A stretch of DNA of 20,071 nucleotides from IMG/VR virus record IMGVR_UViG_3300031919_000001, positions 1 through 20,071 of that record. One strand, 5' to 3'. Below the pieces are notes generated by a model, which saw only the letters and a list, made by a program, of their open reading frames with translations, made no database searches and was not told the DNA's origin. The position numbers and the translations under genes were made by a program. This DNA comes from a virus. Below, piece by piece: positions 1 through 7,528 of this stretch; positions within the stretch are counted from its first letter, which is position 1; the number at the start of each line of letters is the position of its first letter.

Positions 1-1349
1 AAAGTCTTACCCCTCTCCGCTGCAGCAATTTTAAAACTATTAGTTACTTCTTTTCCTTCTGAATCATACCAAATACCTTCACGCTTAGTATAAACATTTC
101 CTTTCTTACTAGTAAATTCTTCTACAGGTACAGTCTCTTTAACTGCAACCTCTTCCTTCTTCAATATTCCAAGAGGGTCATAAGGTTCTGCTACAAAATC
201 CTCGGGTAATTTTCCTGTCTCAGCATAATCTTTATATTCTGCTTTTACTTGCTCTTCACTAAACTTATCATACATTCCACGCTTGTTCGCGTACTCTTCA
301 AAAGACATAGTTTCTCTTGGAGTTATTTCTTTACCTATATCTCGTTCAATTTGTTTCCTTGCTAATTCTGTACCAGTAAGTGGAATAGGTTTTTCTTCTA
401 ATCCATATTTAGTCAACTCTACTTTCGGGCCAAACTCAGGATGTTTTGCTGTTTGTGCTTCCCCAAGTTTCTCAAGTGGTTTTGCTGTTATACCCTTTAC
501 AGCTTTAGCTGGAGCTGCTTTAGTTTTTCTTATAAATTCCGGAAGTGTAAACATTGCTGCTGCTTCACCCATTGTTCCAAGTATAGGTTCTAAATACGGA
601 ATTTTTATTCCTGTCAATCTCTCAATCTCTTGTCCAATTAATCTCCAACCTTCTCCAGACATTTCTATAGGTTTAAAAACATAACTTATTAATTCCATTG
701 CTCTTTTCTCTTCTGGTGTTTTAATAAGTTTTTGTGGTGCACTAAGTATCTCTTCTACTACCGCATTTGCCTTTTGAAAATTTAAATTAACTTTACCTGT
801 TTCAGCATAATCATTTAAGCCAGAATTAACTAGTTCAATTATTCCTGCAATACCTGCTCCAGGATATAATGCCATTGTACCAAGTGTTGCACCACCAACT
901 CTTCCAGCTGCTTTTACATAATCTTTAGCAAATTTACTTACTGTACCTGTAACATCAATATCCGGAGTAAGCTTAGTAGACGGACCAAGACGATTAAATT
1001 CAGTAAGTGCATTTTGCTCTTTTTGTTCTTGTATAATACCACGAACAAGATCCTTAGTTCTTTGCCTATCTGCAGTCATTGGTATTTTTGCTGCTGGCAT
1101 AGACACATGCGTAGGTTCAACTACCTTAGGTTCTTTAGCTAAAATACCAAGAGGATCATAAGACTCTACAGTTGAAGCAGGCAAAGAAGAAGGTGCTACA
1201 GCCTCAACCTCAGCCTCATCACTCGGTAAAAGACCTAGAGGATCGTAAGGTTTTATTGTTGGAGTAACTGAAGTAACTGGCTCAGACACAGCATCCGTCT
1301 TCAATAAACCTAAAGGATCATAAGGTTTTGTATTTAAAGTTTCTTCCAT
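1..1349 (-). CDS. Large virion-type protein with YDPLG(L/I)L motifs, partial (runs off the left edge)
   Basis: I read this frame directly. It opens with ATG at 1349 and stays open for 449 codons to the window edge, so only the N-terminal part is present. The start overlaps the stop of the upstream gene as TAATG. Residues 1-70 are a Pro/Glu/Ser/Thr-rich, probably disordered stretch carrying the motif YDPLG(L/I)L three times (from residues 8, 33 and 63). A fourth copy lies near residue 388. In between are a Gly/Ala-rich segment around residues 125-150 that could be membrane-associated and a predicted helical region. No catalytic motif was recognised. Its place after the tail-hub and internal-protein genes suggests a large internal or ejection protein, like the large proteins at the end of P22-type virion operons. 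That role is inferred. The reading frame is well supported; the function is not. Confidence 0.8.
   Translation of the reverse strand, partial: MEETLNTKPYDPLGLLKTDAVSEPVTSVTPTIKPYDPLGLLPSDEAEVEAVAPSSLPASTVESYDPLGILAKEPKVVEPTHVSMPAAKIPMTADRQRTKDLVRGIIQEQKEQNALTEFNRLGPSTKLTPDIDVTGTVSKFAKDYVKAAGRVGGATLGTMALYPGAGIAGIIELVNSGLNDYAETGKVNLNFQKANAVVEEILSAPQKLIKTPEEKRAMELISYVFKPIEMSGEGWRLIGQEIERLTGIKIPYLEPILGTMGEAAAMFTLPEFIRKTKAAPAKAVKGITAKPLEKLGEAQTAKHPEFGPKVELTKYGLEEKPIPLTGTELARKQIERDIGKEITPRETMSFEEYANKRGMYDKFSEEQVKAEYKDYAETGKLPEDFVAEPYDPLGILKKEEVAVKETVPVEEFTSKKGNVYTKREGIWYDSEGKEVTNSFKIAAAERGKT
162..1328 (-). repeat. Four dispersed copies of a YDPLG(L/I)L peptide-coding motif
   Basis: On the minus strand the copies are at 1328-1302 (KPYDPLGLL), 1253-1227 (KPYDPLGLL), 1163-1140 (SYDPLGIL) and 188-162 (EPYDPLGIL). 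The core is identical in protein but uses different codons in each copy. This means selection is on the peptide and rules out a recent DNA duplication. The first three copies are 25 and 30 codons apart in a low-complexity linker, and the fourth lies about 325 residues further on. They look like short linear binding motifs. Confidence 0.8.
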
Positions 1350-2626
1350 TAATACATCCCCGCAGCTTTATAAGTCTTCAAAGCTTCCTCAACATTTATG
1401 GTTAAGTCAGTCTTTCGTTTCTCCTCTAACATTTCTCTTAAATCCATCTCCGTAAATGCAGGTACTTCTTTAGTAGGAAGTATTGTTGTAGGTTCTTCTG
1501 CAGGTTCCTCAGGAGTTACTTTATCTGGAAATAACAGTTTATTCCAAAAACCTCCAGCCTTACCCTCTTCTATCTTACTTATTTTTTCAAGCATTTTCTT
1601 TTGTGTTGGATCCATTGCTTTCGGTATACCAGTTATTTGTGCAGCTACTTCTGGAGGCACTGCAACACCTTGTGCATCTACTATACCAGTGGGATTTTTA
1701 AATACTGGTCCTTGCTCAGTCATATACATTGCACCAAGAGGCGCTAAATGTTTTTTAAGTTCCCACTCTTCCATCATTTTACCAGCAGGATTTTTAAGCA
1801 TCCCTTTACCCTTTCTAGTTATATACTTAGTCCTATATCTAGTATACATTCGTTCAAACGCAGAATCTGTAGCAGCTTTTGTCTTACCACCAGGTTGTTT
1901 ACTAATAACTTTACCTTCTTTATTAAAGAAAGTAACCATTCCTTTATCATCAACTACATGAGTATTAATTTCTTTTGTTATATCTTTACCTCTACCCTTA
2001 CCAGAACTACCAGGTTGGAGAACTCCATCAGCATAAATAGATACATTACCTTTATTATCTTCAATATATTTATAAGTAGGCTTTGCAGCTACATGACCTT
2101 CTTTTTTATAATTACTTACAATTGTAACAGGATCTAATCCAGCCTTTATTCCTGCTTCATAATAAGTTTTCCATTCTGTTGGGGGTTTATTTTCAGCTTC
2201 TTTAATCTGCGCAAGAGCTAATCTTCGTTGTAACAACTTATTCGGAGATTCATATTCTCTTTTCATTCTTTCTCCGTAAGCTTCTGCACCCATACCAGCT
2301 AAATCTCTACCCAGTCTACCACTCGGTCCAGTTGGATCGATTGCACTTGCAGCCATTCCAGCAGTACGAACAAATTGATCAAGTGGCATCTTACCTACAA
2401 CAGGCTGTCCCCAATATTCACTAAGAGTATCTTTAGGAATTGCAGGAGCAGTTGGAGCAGCTGCAGTAGTTGGAGCAGCAGATAAAGTATTAAGTATATT
2501 CTTTGGAGGAGTTAAATCTTCATCTGCTTTAAATGTAGGAGCCGCACTTTTATTTAATCTGTTAGTACTGTATCCAGGATACTTTTCTTTCTTCTTTTGT
2601 AATCTATCATATAAGATATTTGACAT
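1349..2626 (-). CDS. Unknown virion-type protein, 425 aa
   Basis: The start chosen is ATG at 2626 (MSNILYDRLQ...), because AGGAG lies 7 bases upstream; a longer in-frame extension to 2662 would overlap the previous gene and has no such site. The N-terminal third is hydrophilic and rich in Ala/Pro/Thr (an APTTAAAPTAPA-type linker near residues 45-65). The middle has scattered charged segments and Gly-Lys-rich patches (SGKGRGK). The C-terminal part is rich in Glu/Pro and ends in a charged helical stretch. No enzymatic motif, signal peptide or clear membrane segment was seen. It lies between the paralogous internal-protein candidates and the YDPLG protein, and its stop overlaps the next start as TAATG. 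It is probably a structural or internal virion protein. I do not recognise the family. Confidence 0.75.
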   Translation of the reverse strand: MSNILYDRLQKKKEKYPGYSTNRLNKSAAPTFKADEDLTPPKNILNTLSAAPTTAAAPTAPAIPKDTLSEYWGQPVVGKMPLDQFVRTAGMAASAIDPTGPSGRLGRDLAGMGAEAYGERMKREYESPNKLLQRRLALAQIKEAENKPPTEWKTYYEAGIKAGLDPVTIVSNYKKEGHVAAKPTYKYIEDNKGNVSIYADGVLQPGSSGKGRGKDITKEINTHVVDDKGMVTFFNKEGKVISKQPGGKTKAATDSAFERMYTRYRTKYITRKGKGMLKNPAGKMMEEWELKKHLAPLGAMYMTEQGPVFKNPTGIVDAQGVAVPPEVAAQITGIPKAMDPTQKKMLEKISKIEEGKAGGFWNKLLFPDKVTPEEPAEEPTTILPTKEVPAFTEMDLREMLEEKRKTDLTINVEEALKTYKAAGMY

Positions 2627-2636
2627 AATAACTCTC

Positions 2637-3515
2637 CTATTCAAATAATACTTGTGCAACACCTACAACAAATCCAACAGCAGCACCAATAGCAGCACCA
2701 ACTGGTCCACCTATCATATTACCAACAAACGCTCCATTTGCAGTCCAACTAGCAATAAATAAGATTTTAGAGATAGTAGAACGTTTTCTTAAAAAACTAG
2801 ATTTACCATAACGTATAGTTCCTCTCATACTTCCTAATGCTACACGCTCAAAATCTAAAGCTTCAAAAGGCCATAAAATATTCTTTGCTGCGAAGGTAGT
2901 ATCAGTCTCTATACCTGTCATTGCAGTCATATAATATAATTTCATTATCTCGGCATAAGAATCTGTAGTACCTTTCTGCCAATTAAGTATTGCATTATTT
3001 TTAGCACTGACATTCGGAAGTATCTTAAACTTAGCTTCAGCACTTATTGCTGCTAACTTACTCATTCTCTTACGTTCAATTCCAGCTTTACCTATAACAA
3101 AAGAACTACTGATAACAGCATTATTATTTCGCATATCTAACTTAAACTGAGGAATACTATCACGAAGTAAAATATCATCAGTTATATCTGTCGTAGCTCT
3201 AACTACCCCATTAACTTCAGTCATTTGAGCTTGCTCATTAAAGGTTGATTCCCATACTGCTTCTATATCTAAACCAGACATAAACTTTCCGAACATATCA
3301 TACAAGGAAGGGAAGTCAGCAATAGCATAACCCATACCAAGAAAGGCGTCAGTTATATTCTGATCTATATAATCAGTATATGGAGAATTATTAATAATGT
3401 CTGTACGAACTCCTGCAACAGTACCCAGTAAATTAGAATGTTTCTCCTCAATATAAGGAGCATATCTAATCATCTTTTCTGTATTCGCAGACTGTCCACC
3501 ACTACCACTACCCAT
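2637..3515 (-). CDS. Internal/ejection-type virion protein candidate, paralogue B
   Basis: This 292-aa protein starts at ATG 3515 after AAGGA, which overlaps the stop of the previous gene. It is a clear paralogue of the upstream gene at 3525-4451. Shared blocks include MIRYAPYIE near the N-terminus, FPSLYDM followed by GKFM and GLDIEA in the middle, AEIMKLYY near residue 190, and LWPF followed by LDFER before the C-terminal region. The last 45 residues form a hydrophobic glycine-zipper-like segment (GGPVGAAIGAAVGFVVGVAQ) that could insert in a membrane. Position after the tail hub together with such a tail fits an internal protein released on DNA entry. That role is inferred from context. P22 gp7, gp20 and gp16 occupy a similar map position, but I see no sequence match to them. 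Confidence 0.8.
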   Translation of the reverse strand: MGSGSGGQSANTEKMIRYAPYIEEKHSNLLGTVAGVRTDIINNSPYTDYIDQNITDAFLGMGYAIADFPSLYDMFGKFMSGLDIEAVWESTFNEQAQMTEVNGVVRATTDITDDILLRDSIPQFKLDMRNNNAVISSSFVIGKAGIERKRMSKLAAISAEAKFKILPNVSAKNNAILNWQKGTTDSYAEIMKLYYMTAMTGIETDTTFAAKNILWPFEALDFERVALGSMRGTIRYGKSSFLRKRSTISKILFIASWTANGAFVGNMIGGPVGAAIGAAVGFVVGVAQVLFE

Positions 3516-3524
3516 AATTAATCC

Positions 3525-4451
3525 TTAATAAGTAAATGCTGCTCCCATACCAAGTATAGCACCAATACCTGCACCCCATCCAGCTCCACCAGCAGCAGCA
3601 GCTGTAGTAGATGTAACTCCTCCTACTGTCGATGTAGTTGCTGCTGTTGCCGGAGCAATACTACCTCCAACCATAGCTCCCATAGCAGCACCAGTTAATG
3701 CGCCACTAATAACTCTAGAAGCTGTTGATGCTCCAGCTACATCAGTCTTTTCATTTACTGCACCCTGCAACGCACCTAAAGCTGCGCGTTCAAAGTCAAG
3801 AACAGTAAAAGGCCATAACAGATTCTTAACTGCCATAGCATAATTAACTTCATCTACATCAGTTTTTACTGAGTAATACAGTTTCATAATCTCAGCATAC
3901 GTACCAATTACTAATTTATTCCAATTAAGATGTGTTTGCCATCTCTCTTGTGCTACAGGAATAAGACGATACTTTAATTCTGCAGAAAATTTAGAAACTA
4001 ATTTTGTTTTAGAATCTTCAATAAGTGCTTTACCAACAACATAAGAACTACTCATAACAGCATTAATATCCCGCATACCAACTTGAAGTCTTGGTAAAGA
4101 ACTCTCTTCTATCTCATCATCAAGTAAAGCACTTTCAGCAACAATTAAAGCATTTACAGCAGGAGATTCTAATGTACTCTCATACATCTGATCCCACAAA
4201 GCTTCAATATCCAGCCCTGCCATAAACTTCCCGTACATATCATACAGAGAAGGAAAGCTTGCTATAACATATCCTGTACCAAAGAAAGCATCATCTACTT
4301 CAATGTCAGTATAGTCAGAAAACGGGGATTTATCTATTGCTGCTACCCTTTTAGCGTAGACAGTATTTAAAAAATTAGTGTGTCTTGCTTCAATATACGG
4401 AGCATACCTAATCATTGTTTGTGTATTTTCTGGAGCACTTCCACCACCCAT
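3525..4451 (-). CDS. Internal/ejection-type virion protein candidate, paralogue A
   Basis: The start chosen is ATG at 4451 (MGGGSAPENTQ...), 308 aa. It has a strong GGGAGGT site, matches the N-terminus of its paralogue, and follows the previous stop by one base. An in-frame extension to 4529 would run back into the upstream gene. Residues 1-230 align along their length with the protein at 2637-3515. The C-terminal 70 residues differ from it: they are very rich in Gly, Ala and Thr, with GxxxG-type spacing (GALTGAAMGAMVGG and GGAGWGAGIGAILGMGAA). Glycine zippers of this kind are known from membrane-inserting proteins. A role in membrane penetration during DNA ejection is plausible but inferred. 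The domain itself is not one I can name. Confidence 0.82.
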   Translation of the reverse strand: MGGGSAPENTQTMIRYAPYIEARHTNFLNTVYAKRVAAIDKSPFSDYTDIEVDDAFFGTGYVIASFPSLYDMYGKFMAGLDIEALWDQMYESTLESPAVNALIVAESALLDDEIEESSLPRLQVGMRDINAVMSSSYVVGKALIEDSKTKLVSKFSAELKYRLIPVAQERWQTHLNWNKLVIGTYAEIMKLYYSVKTDVDEVNYAMAVKNLLWPFTVLDFERAALGALQGAVNEKTDVAGASTASRVISGALTGAAMGAMVGGSIAPATAATTSTVGGVTSTTAAAAGGAGWGAGIGAILGMGAAFTY

Positions 4452-4452
4452 T

Positions 4453-4917
4453 TTACTTACCTCCCATCTCATAGATGAAACTTCTAAACTGTTCAGAACA
4501 GCCAGATATTTCAGCCATCTGCCATACACGAGAATTTCTTGAAGTAAATGTAATTGCTTTACATTCTTCTTTTACTGCAAGATCATATAAGACTTTAAGG
4601 TTTCTATGTAATTCCATATCCTTTATCGGATACATAGAATAGAAACATTGAATGACTAATTCTTTTCTGTTCAACATTTTATTAAGTATGATCTTCGTAA
4701 TTGCTATACTATGTAAAATTTTCTTTTCGTCAAGCAAAGCAAAACATTGAGCTTTATCACTAAGAAGATCTTGTAACAGCTCATTGAAATAATCAGACAT
4801 ATACTCTGTTGGTACTTCATCAGCTTTAATACAAGCAAATTTTATTGCGTCCCAAAACATAGGAATTTGTACTGACAAAACTCTGTAAATAATATCATCA
4901 TAAGTATTAGTAGGCAT
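4453..4917 (-). CDS. GNAT-like acyltransferase-fold protein of the virion operon
   Basis: The start is probably ATG at 4917 (MPTNTYDD..., 154 aa), since GGAG lies 6 bases upstream. An alternative ATG at 4929 has a weaker site. Either start overlaps the end of the preceding hub-half gene. The pattern suggests a GNAT (GCN5-type N-acetyltransferase) fold: an N-terminal helical part (residues 15-50), a beta strand with a self-reference to the environment (CFALLDEKKI), a strand ending in QCFYSMYPI, then an alpha-beta stretch LYDLAVKEECKAITFTSRN typical of GNAT C-termini. The canonical acetyl-CoA loop (R/QxxGxG/A) is not obvious, so activity is doubtful. Similar GNAT-like proteins occur near tail-hub genes in other podophages. 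The fold call is moderate and the role unknown. Confidence 0.6.
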   Translation of the reverse strand: MPTNTYDDIIYRVLSVQIPMFWDAIKFACIKADEVPTEYMSDYFNELLQDLLSDKAQCFALLDEKKILHSIAITKIILNKMLNRKELVIQCFYSMYPIKDMELHRNLKVLYDLAVKEECKAITFTSRNSRVWQMAEISGCSEQFRSFIYEMGGK

Positions 4918-6142
4918 CTGCAACTCCATTCACTTTAATGTAGTCAAGTTCAAAGTATTCATACTCCGCGGTCTTGACTCGAATTCTAAATTCTCTTCCA
5001 TAAGCAGTAATAAATACTCTACCAATAGAAGATACTGTATACCAAGGAGTCTGTGTAAAACTTCCTGCTTTATTTCTCCGATAGTCTATTGCAGCATAAA
5101 GATCATTTGTTAAGTCTACACCAAACTCAAGCGAGAAGATAGTCTTTCCAGCTCTAACTCCTAAGTCATAAATATCAGTACAAATTTCAAACGGGTCAGT
5201 GACTATTGTAGATGAAGCAGTAACATACTGTATACCAGATTGGTAATCAATACCAGTGATGTTTGGTGAACATTTGCCAAGACTACCCGTTACAACATCA
5301 TAAACATAGCCAACTGACCCATCACAAATATATACAAGATTATTAAATTTATCGTAAGTTAGTACTATGTTACTAGTCATTTCTGAAAGATACTCAGAAT
5401 AATCTAACATCTGCATACCATCAGAAAGTTTCCACAACTTCCCAAAACTATCTACAAAGAAATGTTTAGTCTCATCACCAGTTACAGCATGTTTACCCTT
5501 TAAACCTATTCGATAGATAGTATTCAACCCAAATACAGCACCAGCAGGAACAAGCAAGGATATACCATTCTCTCCATAAACTACAACTTTATTATTCAAC
5601 TTCTTTACAGCATAAACTAAACCCTTCCAGTCAAGTGGTCTTTCACCTGCAACATTACCTTGACCTATAGTGAAATCCAGACTTCCAATTTCAGACCACT
5701 TAATCCAATTCTCTTTTACTGAAGAAACAAAGTAGATATAATCATCATTTGGTTTAAGAGTCAGTGTAGCAACAAACAGACCATCTGCTATTATACCACT
5801 ACCCCATGTTCCAAGCAGAGACAATGTAGCAGCAAAAGCATCTTCGGCTATATTAACACTTATCCAATCACCAAGTAAAGTAGGATAAACAATTAACTTA
5901 CCACGATCTGGGGTATTAGTAGAATCATTTAAAGTACAGTCAAAAGTAAGATCAAGTGCAGGGTTTCTATCAGCCGGAGTAGTAAGCCCGTACACCCCGC
6001 TGCCTACGGCAGTCGCAGAAATGCTTCCATCAGAAATAACAATTCCAATACTAGCATCTACAAGAAGTTGAGATGGAGGTACGGTTACTCTAAACTCTGG
6101 TTGCCCAGACACAACTCTATTATCATATAGAATAACAGACAT
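4907..6142 (-). CDS. C-terminal half of a gp10-like tail-hub/stabilization protein
   Basis: 411 aa, start ATG 6142 after GAGGA. From about residue 135 the sequence has the pattern of P22 gp10-type hub proteins (packaged-DNA stabilization, closing the portal channel): NWIKWSEIGSLDF, then AGERPLDWKG, VVVYGENGISLL, GDETKHFFVDSFGKLW, and a C-terminal beta domain with EICTDIYDLGVR and REFRIRVKT. The usual N-terminal portion is missing and seems to be encoded 2.6 kb upstream at 8791-9330. In its place are about 95 residues I do not recognise, then two copies of a beta-type repeat (near residues 96-113 and 116-129; AFAATLSLLGTW and LFVATLTL) that also ends the upstream half. The family call is from recalled patterns. 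The split is an inference from the two lengths and their complementary content. Confidence 0.7.
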   Translation of the reverse strand: MSVILYDNRVVSGQPEFRVTVPPSQLLVDASIGIVISDGSISATAVGSGVYGLTTPADRNPALDLTFDCTLNDSTNTPDRGKLIVYPTLLGDWISVNIAEDAFAATLSLLGTWGSGIIADGLFVATLTLKPNDDYIYFVSSVKENWIKWSEIGSLDFTIGQGNVAGERPLDWKGLVYAVKKLNNKVVVYGENGISLLVPAGAVFGLNTIYRIGLKGKHAVTGDETKHFFVDSFGKLWKLSDGMQMLDYSEYLSEMTSNIVLTYDKFNNLVYICDGSVGYVYDVVTGSLGKCSPNITGIDYQSGIQYVTASSTIVTDPFEICTDIYDLGVRAGKTIFSLEFGVDLTNDLYAAIDYRRNKAGSFTQTPWYTVSSIGRVFITAYGREFRIRVKTAEYEYFELDYIKVNGVADAY

Positions 6143-6164
6143 AACATTCCTCTATCTAACTAAC

Positions 6165-6599
6165 TTAAACCTCAACAACGGCATATACGTCAGCAACACC
6201 AGTAGAACTTATATTCCATAAGATAAGACTGGAACTTACCGGAATAACAAGACCTTTAGGAAAAGTCCAGATTATTCCTACGCCAACAGTAGCCGGAAGT
6301 GAAACTCTTCTAAGGTAGTTAGAAGGAACTGTTGGACCTGTTCCCCATGCAAGAGCTGACCGAACTACACCAGATGCCAGAACATCATTGGGGTCTTCTA
6401 CCTGAAAGTTAACCGGATTAGTAGGTGTTATTCCTATTGCCTGTGGTCTACCAAGACCAAAAGTAGATGGTATTGCTGCAGCTAAAGTAATACCAATTTC
6501 ATATACCTTAACCCTGCCAGGAGTTGCGCCAGTCAAAAGTTCCCAACAGCAATTATCAATAGTTACATTCGTCGTTCTTACTCCAAGTGATAATCTCAT
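6165..6599 (-). CDS. Phage structural protein of unknown role, 144 aa
   Basis: Start ATG 6599 is preceded by AAGGAG. The protein is mostly beta-forming, rich in Val, Ile, Gly, Pro and Thr, with no charged clusters, as expected for a small exposed virion protein. Visible blocks are RVKVYEIGITLAAA, STFGLGRPQAIGITP, AWGTGPTVPSNYLRR, WTFPKGLVIPVSSSL and a C-terminal VADVYAVVEV. I recall such proteins among uncharacterised structural proteins of environmental phages but cannot name the family. It lies between the tandem paralogues and the C-terminal hub half, so it is one of four genes separating the hub halves. It may be a fibre, collar or decoration component. Coding status is secure; function is unknown. 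Confidence 0.78.
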   Translation of the reverse strand: MRLSLGVRTTNVTIDNCCWELLTGATPGRVKVYEIGITLAAAIPSTFGLGRPQAIGITPTNPVNFQVEDPNDVLASGVVRSALAWGTGPTVPSNYLRRVSLPATVGVGIIWTFPKGLVIPVSSSLILWNISSTGVADVYAVVEV

Positions 6600-6610
6600 T
6601 TTTATTCTCC

Positions 6611-7048
6611 TTACGCTAGTGTAACTTTTATATTAGTAACTTTTAAAATCTGCCCATCAACGGCTGTTACATCCCCACCAAAGTCTATGTAATGAATAAT
6701 AGCATCCGTGTAATCATCACCAGGAGTAACTGTCGAATTATCATAAATGATTGCTCCCGATGCAATAATAGAACCTCCGTTCGCTGTCCACTCAGCATTA
6801 CTCCAAGACATAACAGCGTTATCAAGAGTCGTACTGACTGTTACTGCAACTCCGGAGAGTATTGCTCCACCAGTCGTATAACCAAGACCATCAGCTACTT
6901 CACTTACGGATACATCTGAGTAATCTTGGTGAGTATCCTTGTCATAGGTAAACCCACTCACCATTAACATTATCTTGAAAGTATCAGTAGAAGCAATCTG
7001 CCCTTTCAGTAACATTCCTTTAACATAATTTGACAGCGCATTTGACAT
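6611..7048 (-). CDS. Structural protein, second of two tandem paralogues
   Basis: 145 aa, start ATG 7048 after AAGGAG. It aligns end to end with the gene at 7059-7493. Both begin MS..LSN, share DxFKIxLM.xGF.xDKDTH near residues 23-41, a GYT.....L.GVAVT block near residue 60, a W(S/D)N..WTA block, and end in YIDFGG followed by a short repeat of beta strands (N-I-x-V-x-L-A). The pattern fits a compact beta-sandwich. Identity between the two copies is moderate, so the duplication is old. The role is unknown; position among hub and adsorption genes points to a tail or collar attachment. No enzymatic residues stand out. Confidence 0.8.
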   Translation of the reverse strand: MSNALSNYVKGMLLKGQIASTDTFKIMLMVSGFTYDKDTHQDYSDVSVSEVADGLGYTTGGAILSGVAVTVSTTLDNAVMSWSNAEWTANGGSIIASGAIIYDNSTVTPGDDYTDAIIHYIDFGGDVTAVDGQILKVTNIKVTLA

Positions 7049-7058
7049 AATAAACTCC

Positions 7059-7493
7059 TTATGCGAGTCTTACTTCAATGTTAGAGATTGTCGCAACTCC
7101 ACCATCTGCTTGAGTCTGCTCTCCACCAAAGTCTATATAGCCAATAATAGGATCTGCTGTAGGAGTTGTAACAGTATCATCAAAGATAATCGCTCCAGGT
7201 GATGGTCCAATCGCTCCAGCTGATGCAGTCCATTGAACATTGTCCCAAGTAACTTCACACCTGTCATCTGTATCATCTTCAGTTACTGCCACTCCAGTAA
7301 GAACCTTCGTATTCTGCGTGTACCCATTTCCAGTTGCAAGCTCATATGCAGATATATCTGCATAAGCATGATGAGTATCCTTATCGAACACAAATCCTGT
7401 ATCCATTAGGATAATCTTGAAACTATCGTTAGCAAAGTCAATTACTTTACTTGCGAGTAGAAACTTAAACTTGTTTGATAATGTTGCTGACAT
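7059..7493 (-). CDS. Structural protein, first of two tandem paralogues
   Basis: 144 aa, start ATG 7493 with a very strong AAAGGAGG site, one of the best in the window. It may therefore be made in high copy. The protein contains SFKIILMDTGFVFDKDTH, AYELATGNGYTQNTKVL, GVAVTEDD and a C-terminal block PIIGYIDFGGEQTQADGG. The same blocks in the same order are found in its neighbour at 6611-7048. I recall comparable proteins as unnamed structural genes in other phages. It directly follows the propeller-type fibre gene. Together these genes form the set that separates the two hub halves. Confidence 0.8.
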   Translation of the reverse strand: MSATLSNKFKFLLASKVIDFANDSFKIILMDTGFVFDKDTHHAYADISAYELATGNGYTQNTKVLTGVAVTEDDTDDRCEVTWDNVQWTASAGAIGPSPGAIIFDDTVTTPTADPIIGYIDFGGEQTQADGGVATISNIEVRLA

Positions 7494-7528
7494 TTCAATC
7501 CTCCTTTAGTAGATTTTATGTTATACTA

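Noticed and set aside
283-684. 133-codon plus-strand frame at the left
   Set aside because: It lies opposite the open minus-strand frame with the YDPLG motifs, which has a coupled start; no SD or recognisable motif.
162-1328. CRISPR-like array
   Set aside because: The repeated units differ in DNA and are conserved only as peptide; spacing is irregular.
1398-1961. 187-codon plus-strand frame
   Set aside because: It mirrors the 425-aa minus-strand gene, which has an SD and coupled stop; its Ser/Val/Phe-rich composition is typical of an antisense shadow.
4453-4917. Tail needle (gp26-like) gene expected after gp10
   Set aside because: There is no long heptad trimer coiled-coil; the sequence looks alpha/beta and GNAT-like. 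No other gene in the window fits a needle.
7059-7493. Diversity-generating retroelement target or variable repeat
   Set aside because: No reverse transcriptase, no template-repeat pair and no avd-type gene was seen; the two copies differ along their full length as old paralogues do.
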